DNA from: Ifrita kowaldi
Taxonomy: Eukaryota > Chordata > Aves > Passeriformes > Cinclosomatidae
Assembly (NCBI GenBank): GCA_013398055.1
Contig: VZRS01007674.1
Location: 1,130,470-1,194,469, forward strand
Length of the DNA stretch: 64,000 bases
Direction of reading: 5' to 3'
A program made the position numbers and the translations under genes. Positions 12,701 through 20,415 of this stretch are shown here, piece by piece. Every line of letters starts with the position of its first letter. The stretch's first letter is position 1. The notes beneath the pieces are model-generated. The model was not told the DNA's origin. It did no database searches and saw only the letters and a program-made list of their open reading frames with translations.

Positions 12701-15433
12701 GCAACAACAACAAAAAAGCAGAATAAGATCAAGGTACTCTGCTTCCTTCATTCACTCCCAGAGACCTACTCATCTTAAAACATAATCTTAGTGCTATTCC
12801 AGGAACAAGCCATGATAAACAAACTTGCACTTACGAAAGCAGTGATCTTAAAAATTTGGAAAAAAGGGAATAAACTACAGGATCCTATCTTCCTTAGCTG
12901 CTGCCAATACCACACTGCTCCCTAACAGACCAGATGTCCAACTGCCAGTCCCCATTAATTGTTTGTCTCAGTGTCTAAAAGTGAGACCTCAGGTTAAAGT
13001 CCAAAGCAGGAAGTCTTTTCCTTCTGGGACATTTTGTTTATGTTAACTGTACGAAGTTTTATGGTCTTCAAAAAATGCCCAATCTTTCTTTGAGCCCTTC
13101 CAGGGTGAGTGGCCTCATTTTGCCCCAATAACTTCCTACCGCAGCAAGTTTTACAGTCTGATTATCCACTATGTCAGCAAGCCTGATAAGCAAAGCAGTC
13201 TTGGCAAAAGTCTAGAGACTAAAGCAAGTGATGAACCAAAAGTCTAAGACAAAACCAAGTTTTTTCCTTTAAAGGAAAGACTTTTTTTTTTTTTACATGG
13301 AATGTTCTCATGCTCCCATGGTACACAAACAACAGCAGAACCTCCATGTGTAACTGTAATTTTATTCATGTCATCCTCCCATGCATTTCTCTTGCAAGGT
13401 AAACAATTCCCCATCTTCAATTTTGTGAGCTAAAACAAGGCAGAGATCACACCTAGGTTTTGTTCCAACAGCTTGCAGCAGCAAAGTTTCACAGCTTACT
13501 TTTAAGCATCAAGACTTAAATTGATTAACTGAAAAAGAGGATAAATTTGTACGTTTTTCACAGCTTCCTTGGAGCTCCAGGGCACGAACCTTTTCTTTCT
13601 GTGGCTTTCAGTCAATATTGAACGACTCTTCAAGAACTGGATTCAAGAACAACAGTGAAGCAAGAACTAGTTATACAATGGTGCTATCTCAAGGCATGAC
13701 CTGCCACAAACCCCATGCCCTTCTGGTACTGTAGCATGCATTCATACCGGAAAAAAAGGCAGAAGAGCAAAATACAACACAACTTTAGTGACTGAGCTTA
13801 CCAGGCACACCTATTTCTTCTGGCAAATGCTGTAGTGCATTTGCAGACAAATATGCCCAGAATCATTATTAATATAGGCTAGATCCCATGGATTTCAAAA
13901 TGTCAGGACTGTTACCACACAAAAGTATCCTTGATTCACATCATGCTACTCTAAAAGAATATGTGTACTACACCTTCAGGGTCTGCTCCATTACAGGCAG
14001 ACTTGTAATCAAACCACTTTTAGTTTGTTTTTCTCAGGAATAAATAGAATCCTGATCAGCAAATTCTTTTCAACCATAAATTATGCAGAACATCTTCCAG
14101 TTTGTTAATACTGCCTAGTCTTGAAAAGCTACAGGGATTTCACAATTCTTCCTGTAACATTTACAAAATATTTCCATAAATTTCCTACTTACTGAGCAAA
14201 TAACATATCCTCTCCAGTTATTGTTCTTAACACAGAGCCAGAACATCGGCTCAGCCTATCACGTATGAAGCACCCAGCTGATTCTCTCAATAGGAGAACA
14301 GCACAGACAGAGTTTGTGGGCTTGAAATTTCACCAAGAAGAAAACCTGCCTTCAGGGCAACAGGCACAGGTAAGAACTGGTGCAGCAAAGACCCAGGGTT
14401 CTGGTTTTTCAGGGCTCTCACAAGTAAATGGATATGCAGGGGTCCCAAGGGCCTCCCCTGTTACTGAACAGTGGCTGTCCTGTGTTGGATGTGTCTGTCC
14501 AAAAGGGGTGGATCCAAGACAACTCAAGGCTCCCTTTTGCCACTACCAAACTCAAATTCTAAAACCTAAGTAGAAGGCGTTACACGGGTGGGTAAAGAAA
14601 TCATATCACACACATTTTATATGGGTATTTTACTTTCTAGAATATCTCCTATGAATAGATCTTCCCCCAGTTTATAAGCAAAGCAGATTTTAATAGTTTT
14701 CACTCAGTGCATGACCACAGATATTTTTATAGCAAACATATCTTCAAAACTGCATGTTTTGAAGACTCTCAATAGGCAATGATCTAACTGGTGGGGGTCA
14801 CTAATGATTAAACATTACCAACGAATGATCCTTTCCAGCCAGGCCTCAGTGTGTTTAGTCTTAGCCAACTGACAGCACAAACTGCAGCCATGAATCCATG
14901 CTGTTAGACTTGCCACAGCAGGATGCTCTGGGTCACTAACAGCATTGCCAGCTGGCACCTGCCTGGGATCCAAGGCAGGCACAGAGTGATTGAGGAACAC
15001 CACAGGCCCATGAGCTCTGTGCAGGGCAAGGCTGTACTCTGTCCTGTGGCAGCCGAGGGGCTGCTGACTTCTCAGCAACACTAAATTCACAAACAGAAGC
15101 AGCATTGTGTCACATCCCCCCGGTTTGTGGTGCTGACTTTGTTTGGCAAAAGCCCTATTTTATGCAATGAGTTAAACATGCCAGATGTTTTCAGAAGATG
15201 ACAGGAGAGAAGGGAATCCCTTGATAAGAGACGTGTGAATCACTTGCTAGAGTGGAGACACAACAATTTAGTTCCAGAAAACAAAACCACTGCTGTATCT
15301 ATTGCAAAATGTGAAATATGTAAAATTTTAAGAAAGGATGTTGTTTGATCTTTGTATGCATTCCAGTCTAATCAACAAGAAATGAGAGCTAATCTGTGAA
15401 ACAGATAGCAGCAAACAAGCAAGCTCTAAGTGG
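9769..15433. other. Non-coding DNA, nothing recognised
   Basis: Mostly AT-rich DNA without identifiable genes. The stretch 14265-15105 is somewhat richer in G+C and has one open frame on each strand (102 codons plus, 96 codons minus), but neither resembles a family I know. Confidence 0.5.
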
Positions 15434-16013
15434 TGTCCAAGGGTTGGAAAGACAAATTTCTTGTTGGCAGAATTGCCTTGTCAAACTTTGTGAAGGTTTA
15501 GGGCTTGACATGATTTGGTGCTCTCAGACCTAGTGGGAGGTTAACAAAGGTTTAGGATGTAGGAAGAAGGATGTACCAATGATAGTGGACACAAAGAATG
15601 CACAATTTACAGGCCACAGGGACACCTGATGAAACTCCCAAGATAAGGAAAACCACTTGGCAACGATGCTGAATCAGCTCCGATTGGGTAAAAGGTAATC
15701 CTGGGAGAGGGAGATGGCGACCACTGACTCAGACCACCAACTCAAGAAAGCCACAGACCCAAGAGAAGAGAAAGACTGAGCACGTGTATGTGAAATTAGT
15801 ATGGGAAACAAGAAAATCATTGACAAATAGAAGATAGAATACTAATTAATAGGAGAACTACATAACTTCCAGCCAATTAACATAAATGCCTTTGTTGCTA
15901 AAATACACACAAAGTAAAAAGTTTTGGTAGTTGGTATCCTTGATTTATGGAACACCACTGAGGACCCAGGCTTGTGCAACTCTGAAATTAATATTCAATT
16001 TCTGTCTCCTGTG
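15434..16013 (+). mobile_element. Probable solo LTR of an endogenous retrovirus
   Basis: The roughly 580-bp block begins TGTCC. Its right part carries a motif set familiar from avian ERV LTRs: 'cttgatttatggaacacc', then 'gacccaggcttgtgcaac', then 'ctgaaattaat' in the place of a polyadenylation signal, followed by a pyrimidine-rich end. No internal gag, pol or env sequence lies on either side, so it would be a solo LTR. Both boundaries are approximate and no target-site duplication was confirmed. A CR1 fragment begins at its right edge. The assignment rests on motif recollection only. Confidence 0.4.
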
Positions 16014-16239
16014 TGGTTGTATGAGCAACAGCGTGACCAGCAGGACCAAGGAAGCGATTCTTCCCCTGTACTCAGCACTGGTGAGGCCACGAATCGAGCC
16101 CTGCGTCCCAGTCTGGGCCCCTCAATTCAGGAAGGACATGGAGGTGCTGGAGTGCGTCCAGAGAAGGGCAATAGAGCCGGGGAAGGGTCTGAAGCCCTAT
16201 GAGAGCAGCTGCGGGAGCTGGGGGTGCTTAGGGAAGAAA
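16014..16239 (+). mobile_element. CR1 LINE fragment, sense, 5' part of a split copy
   Basis: The sequence matches the CR1 region that typically reads 'ctgtactcagcactggtgag' followed by 'gtctgggcccctcaattcag' and 'tggagtgcgtccagagaagg'. It stops abruptly at the n at 16240, in mid-element. The next part of the same CR1 model, about 50 bp further on, resumes at 17048 after the intervening promoter block, so the two pieces are probably one element split by the assembly. Confidence 0.85.
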
Positions 16240-16240
16240 N

Positions 16241-16678
16241 AGCCGCCCCTGCACCCGGTGTGGGCGGGGCCTCGCCTCCCGCCTGCGCTGATTGGCTGGC
16301 ACCAACCACGCCCCCTCCGCTCCTCCCGCTGCTGCCCGGTGTCCCGCCCCCACCGTCCCTCCCGCTGCCGCTCCGCCGCTTAGGGGGCTAACAATTTTTG
16401 CCTGACTGAAAATTGCCACCGACCGCACTTTTTTCGGAGCCGTAGGCGTGCCTGGAAGAGGCGCGCTCGTACTGCTTTGGCACAGGCTACTGTATTTTTT
16501 CGGACTGGTTTTTTTTTTTCAGTCTCAATCTTTCCGCGGCTTCCCACGCAGGCGGCCGTTGCAGGCGGCTGCGAGTTGGTGGGGCCCTTGAACGTTACGG
16601 CGTCGCAAAAAAGCCGGCTGGGGGCGGGGCGGGTCCTTTCGGCCGAGGCGTCGCAGCCGGTGCCCGCCCCGGCCCACC
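16241..16678 (+). promoter_or_regulatory. COX7A2L: COX7A2L CpG-island promoter and 5' UTR
   Basis: GC-rich, CpG-dense DNA directly before the exon 1 start codon, in sharp contrast to the AT-rich surroundings. Visible elements are an Sp1-type GC box at 16262-16270, an inverted CCAAT box (ATTGG) at 16291-16295, a CACGCCCCC box near 16307-16316 and a double GC box at 16620-16632. There is no TATA box at a sensible distance. This fits the dispersed, TATA-less promoter usual for nuclear-encoded mitochondrial genes. The transcription start cannot be fixed. A T-run followed by CAG near 16510-16522 resembles a splice acceptor, so an upstream non-coding exon is possible. The block begins at an n joint (16240), and the sequence truly upstream of it is probably 18139-18419. 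Confidence 0.75.
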
Positions 16679-16750
16679 ATGTACTACAAGTTCAGCGGCT
16701 TCGCGCAGCGCCTCGTTGGGGCCACGGCGGCCGCCGCCTACACCCCACAG
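16679..16750 (+). CDS. COX7A2L: COX7A2L exon 1 (residues 1-24)
   Basis: Encodes 24 residues beginning MYYKFSGFAQRLVG and ending AYTPQ, ending in phase 0 at a CAG|gtaaca donor. The start MYYKFSGF is the N-terminus known for COX7A2L in other vertebrates, and the ATG sits in a good context with A at -3. COX7A2L (SCAF1, COX7RP) is a nuclear-encoded inner-mitochondrial-membrane protein that links complex III to complex IV in respiratory supercomplexes. This exon supplies the basic/hydroxylated, Ala-rich presequence region. It is followed by an intron of about 8.6 kb as assembled, inflated by duplicated sequence. A second copy of most of this exon, lacking its first codons, lies at 17530-17596. Confidence 0.95.
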
Positions 16751-17046
16751 GTAACACCCCACATCCGGGCAGGGGCTGCGGCGCCGCGGGCCATTGTTGA
16801 GTAGGGAGGGATCGGCCGCCCCCACGGGCACCGAACGTATCCGGCCCCTCGCGTGACCTTGGGCGAGACGGGACTCCGCGCTCAGCCCTGCAGCCTTTGA
16901 GTCAGCTGTGGGATGGACTGGGGGTTATAACAAGAAACTAACGCGCTTTCATCCTAGAGGACGGCCCCAGAGTTGAGCAGTGCCTGGCGGGGTTTTTAAA
17001 TCACCGAATCACAGGATCAGTTAGGTGGGAAAAGCCCTCCGAGATC
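16684..17046 (+). repeat. First copy of duplicated exon 1/intron 1 block
   Basis: These 363 bp match 17530-17892 at a constant offset of 846 with no difference that I can see. The block covers exon 1 from its second codon, the donor site, the start of intron 1 and the first 46 bp of an antisense CR1, and it ends at the n at 17047. Near identity together with joint positions at n characters indicates a redundant contig, not gene duplication. Confidence 0.9.
17001..17046 (-). mobile_element. CR1 3' end, antisense, truncated at n joint
   Basis: The first 46 bp of the antisense CR1 tail ('gaatcacaggatcagttagg...') before the n at 17047. The complete version of the same insertion is at 17847-18137. 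Confidence 0.85.
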
Positions 17047-17047
17047 N

Positions 17048-17355
17048 GACAATCTCCTAAACGGAGGCTGTAGCCAGGTGGGGGTCGGTCTCTCCTCCCA
17101 GAGAGCCAGCAGCAGGATGAGAGGAAATGACCTCAAGCTGCGCCTGGGGAGGTTTATGTTGGAATTTCTTCACAGAGCGAGCGATTGGGCATTGCGATGT
17201 GCTGCCCGGGGAGGCGGTGGAGCCACCGTCCCTGCAGGTGTTTAACGAAAGCCCGGACGTGGCACTCGGTGCCCTGGTCTAGTTCACGGTGGTGATCGCT
17301 CATAGGTTGGACGCGATGCTCTCGGAGGCCTTTTCCAGCCTAGGTGACGCTGTGA
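17048..17355 (+). mobile_element. CR1 LINE 3' part, sense
   Basis: Sense-strand CR1 3' region. Recognisable landmarks in order are 'aacggaggctgtagccaggt', 'ggatgagaggaaatgacctc', 'gaatttcttcacagagcgag', 'ctgcccggggaggcggtgga' and the terminal 'gtcataggttggac'-type segment. It continues the element broken off at 16239, with about 50 bp missing. The last part (17238-17355) is repeated at 18139-18256. Confidence 0.85.
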
Positions 17356-17416
17356 CTAGCGGCTTGTTGCGCAGCGCGTCACGAACCCGACTTTGCGGAC
17401 TGCGCCCCCGTTCAAG
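17356..17416. other. GC-rich flank, contig end before N run
   Basis: CpG-rich sequence after the CR1 3' end, identical to 18257-18317. It stops at the N run, whereas the second copy continues to 18419. Confidence 0.8.
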
Positions 17417-17529
17417 NNNNNNNNNNNNNNNNNNNNNNNNNNNNNNNNNNNNNNNNNNNNNNNNNNNNNNNNNNNNNNNNNNNNNNNNNNNNNNNNNNNN
17501 NNNNNNNNNNNNNNNNNNNNNNNNNNNNN
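17417..17529. other. Assembly gap (113 N)
   Basis: Run of 113 undetermined bases between two contigs. The following contig starts in codon 2 of a second copy of COX7A2L exon 1, so the gap hides the start codon and promoter of that redundant copy. Confidence 0.99.
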
Positions 17530-17596
17530 CTACAAGTTCAGCGGCTTCGCGCAGCGCCTCGTTGGGGCCACGGCGGCCGCCGCCTACACCCCACAG
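17530..17596 (+). pseudogene. COX7A2L: Redundant copy of COX7A2L exon 1 (assembly artefact)
   Basis: 67 bp identical to 16684-16750, from within codon 2 to the CAG|gtaaca donor. The flanking intron is duplicated as well (17530-17892 equals 16684-17046). The missing start codon is explained by the N run immediately to the left. A processed or segmental gene duplicate would not be expected to be free of differences through intron sequence and to begin exactly at a gap. An automatic annotation could wrongly call this a second first exon. Confidence 0.9.
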
Positions 17597-17846
17597 GTAA
17601 CACCCCACATCCGGGCAGGGGCTGCGGCGCCGCGGGCCATTGTTGAGTAGGGAGGGATCGGCCGCCCCCACGGGCACCGAACGTATCCGGCCCCTCGCGT
17701 GACCTTGGGCGAGACGGGACTCCGCGCTCAGCCCTGCAGCCTTTGAGTCAGCTGTGGGATGGACTGGGGGTTATAACAAGAAACTAACGCGCTTTCATCC
17801 TAGAGGACGGCCCCAGAGTTGAGCAGTGCCTGGCGGGGTTTTTAAA

Positions 17847-18137
17847 TCACCGAATCACAGGATCAGTTAGGTGGGAAAAGCCCTCCGAGATCGTCTAGTC
17901 CAGCCCGTGACCGAACACCTCCACGTCAGCTGGACCACGGCACCGAGTGCCACGTCCAGCCTTTCCTTAACACCTCCAGGGACGGCGACTCCACCAGCTC
18001 CCCGGGCAGCCTATTCCAATATTTAATCACCCTTTCTGTGAAGAAATTCCTCCTGATGTCCAACCTAAACCTCCAATGCCATAGTTTGAGGCCATTTCCT
18101 CTCATTCTGCCTTTAATTGTCTGGGAGAAGAGGCTGA
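17847..18137 (-). mobile_element. CR1 LINE 3' part, antisense, in COX7A2L intron 1
   Basis: Complete antisense CR1 3' region. It starts with the terminal 'gaatcacaggatcagttagg' and runs through 'ccagcccgtgaccgaacacc', 'gcaccgagtgccacgtccag', 'ccgggcagcctattccaat' and 'gaagaaattcctcctgatgt', ending at 'gggagaagaggctga' before the n at 18138. The next segment of an antisense CR1 (about 150 bp further into the model) is found at 18421, so this copy too is split by the assembly. Confidence 0.9.
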
Positions 18138-18138
18138 N

Positions 18139-18256
18139 GTGTTTAACGAAAGCCCGGACGTGGCACTCGGTGCCCTGGTCTAGTTCACGGTGGTGATCGC
18201 TCATAGGTTGGACGCGATGCTCTCGGAGGCCTTTTCCAGCCTAGGTGACGCTGTGA
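18139..18256 (+). repeat. Second copy of CR1 sense 3' end
   Basis: 18139-18317 (179 bp) is identical to 17238-17416. This part is the last segment of the sense CR1. It begins exactly at the n at 18138, again a contig overlap. Confidence 0.9.
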
Positions 18257-18419
18257 CTAGCGGCTTGTTGCGCAGCGCGTCACGAACCCGACTTTGCGGA
18301 CTGCGCCCCCGTTCAAGGGACGCCCAGCACAGCGGCCCTTCCCCGCCTCACGCCCTGAGGCGCGCACGGACCCGCCCGGGGCGGCGCGAGAGCCCCGCGC
18401 GCTCCCGCCCCCGGCCCGC
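18257..18419. promoter_or_regulatory. CpG-island sequence, probably upstream COX7A2L promoter
   Basis: Extremely GC-rich, CpG-dense DNA ending at the n at 18420. As assembled it lies inside intron 1, but its base composition matches the promoter block beginning at 16241. The CR1 evidence places this contig between 16239 and 16241 in the true order. If so, it is the distal part of the COX7A2L CpG island. Confidence 0.6.
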
Positions 18420-18420
18420 N

Positions 18421-18545
18421 TACTTGCTTCAGTACCTCAATGTCCTTTCTGAAGTGAGGGTCCCAGGACGGGACATTGTACTGTAAATTGCAGCTGGCGA
18501 ATGGGAACAACACCGCCCTCTCGACTCTCTGGTCCATGCATGCAA
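18421..18545 (-). mobile_element. CR1 LINE fragment, antisense continuation
   Basis: Begins directly after an n with the antisense CR1 segment 'cagtacctcaatgtcctttc' and 'tgagggtcccaggac'. In the CR1 model this follows the segment that ends at 18137. It is therefore the 5'-ward part of the same intronic insertion, separated here by a misplaced contig. The right boundary is approximate. Confidence 0.75.
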
Positions 18546-18683
18546 CAGAAAACCCCAAGTACTGAAAGCATTAAAACCCTTACCAGAGAGGACACCAATC
18601 CATAAAAGTTAGTTTAACGCAAAGAAACTCAAATTCACTCAAAAAAGAAAACTCAGTTTTCCTCTGTGTGACGCCAACTTAGC

Positions 18684-18787
18684 AAATAAGTAAATAGTTA
18701 GTAAATTATATAGTAGTTAGTAAATATACGTATTTATATATATAAATATATATTATTAGTAAATATATATAATTAGTAAATATTATA
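18684..18787. repeat. AT-rich degenerate tandem repeat (TTAGTAAATA-like)
   Basis: Several imperfect copies of a TTAGTAAATATA-type unit alternate with TA dinucleotide runs. It is low-complexity intronic DNA in COX7A2L intron 1. Confidence 0.7.
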
Positions 18788-19619
18788 GAGGTTAAAGATG
18801 GCATTAAGTAAGCTTATACTTCTCACACTGCATGGTGGAAGTACATGGCTAATTCTTCAGGAGCAAAGCGAATCTGAGTGAGGGGACAATGAATCCCAAG
18901 TACATCAGTCGTTTCAAGACATAAAGGGTTGCATATTGGTGAAAATAAATCACAGAAATTGTTTGCTTTTCTCTACATCAGCATAAATTCCTAGGTAATA
19001 TTAGGAAGATTTGTAATGTGATTTTATCACGGAACAAATGCAGCGTGGTTGTTACATCATGTTCAATTTTCTGAGTAAAGTCTGAAAAATATAAATTCTT
19101 ACAGCTTAAAAAAAACGCACCAAACCAACAAAAAACCATCACTTGGAGGTTAAGAGTTGTAAGAATGATTTTTTAAAAAGTCAGTCTTTCAAAGAACTGC
19201 CTCCAGAGAGGAAACATCTGATTAAACAAAACAAGTCTTCAGAAAAAAAAGTAGATACATGTGCACACACACATATGAAATCAAAGTTATGCTTGGTCTT
19301 TTTCCCAATATATTCATTAATAAAAAGTAACTGAAATTAGTTAAAGTGACTGCATTCTTGTAGACTAATATATATTGTTGTGATACACAACTGTTTCATT
19401 CTTAGTCTGTTAATTCTGTTAGCAGCCTATTTTACAGTTCTGCTTCCCTGGGTATCCTTGACTGTGAGAGTTTTACTTGGAAAATCCAGTCATCTTCTGC
19501 AAGCAAAAATGTCATATTAAGCAGCTGTAAAATCTCAGATTATTTCAAGGGGCCCAGGACAACTACACAACTTTTTAGTTTTTAAATTATTTTTGAAGTT
19601 AAGAGAATTTGATGATTAG
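18788..19619. other. COX7A2L intron 1, unremarkable
   Basis: AT-rich intronic sequence. A short A/C-rich stretch lies near 19108-19139 and a short CA run near 19262. No gene or repeat was identified. Confidence 0.6.
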
Positions 19620-20415
19620 ACTTAGTACAGTGGTTAATGGTTCATCCTCTGCCAGGATCCCTGTAACAAGTGGAGTGCTGCAGGTTACTGCAGGACTTTA
19701 TCAGTTCCCCGGAGCAGGCAATAGAGTGCACTCTTGTAAAGTTTATGGAGGACACCAGGGGAGTGGCCCCAAAATGTTTGAAGTAGAGCTGCCATTCAGA
19801 GGGACGTATCAGGAGGGTGAGATTGATCTGACAGGAGCGCTGTGAACCTCATGGTGGAAAAAAGGCCCAGTTGCTCATGTAGGAAGGAAGAGTCCCTGTG
19901 TGGTTACAGGGTGGCAACTGAGGGGCTGGTGGCAGCAGCTCTGTGGTAGAGCCCCTGGAGACACTGCCTGGCAGGAAGCCAGCTGTATCACCCTGGGAGC
20001 TGTTGGCTGAGGAAGGCAACACTCTGCCCTGCTCAACTCTTACTGGATCACATCCAGGTGCCGTGTCCAGTTGTGGGCCCCCTGCTGTGGGAATGGCAGC
20101 TGGAGCGAGTTCAGCAGGGGTCAGCAGCCAGCTGAGGTTAGCAAGATGGACCCAGGCTATGCACAGTGGCCCATGGTGGGAGGGCAAAAGACACCAGGCA
20201 TAAACTGCAACAAGAGAGGTTCAGACTGGCTAGAAGGAAAGACATGTTCATGGTGGGAAGAGTCAGGCAGTGGAGCGGCTGCCCAGGAGGAGAGGTTGTA
20301 CACTCTATCCTCAGAGGCTTTCAAGGCCAGGCCAGACAAAACCCACAGCAACCTGGTGTCACCTTGCTCTGGACTAAAGAGCACTGGAGGGCCCTTCCAT
20401 CCCGAATTACCCTAG
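19620..20415 (+). mobile_element. Old CR1 LINE copy, sense, in COX7A2L intron 1
   Basis: A diverged CR1 of about 800 bp. Landmarks in order are 'aatagagtgcactcttgtaa' (the reverse-transcriptase C-terminal coding region), 'gtgtccagttgtgggccccc', 'taaactgcaacaagagaggt', 'aaggaaagacatgttcatgg', 'agtggagcggctgcccagga' and 'gaggctttcaaggccaggcc'. Open frames here (for example at 19849-20187 minus and 20071-20415 plus) belong to the element or are chance. The copy is clearly older than the CR1s near exon 1. Confidence 0.8.

Noticed and set aside
14265..15105. Two frames (102 codons plus, 96 codons minus) in a slightly GC-richer stretch; the minus one starts with a hydrophobic run like a signal peptide
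   Set aside because: No family match by eye, no splice or promoter context, and the hydrophobic start is short. Kept as unexplained non-coding DNA.
17530..17596. Second COX7A2L first exon as a genuine alternative exon or gene duplicate
   Set aside because: Identical in exon and intron to the first copy, begins at an N run, and the surrounding contig order is demonstrably broken.
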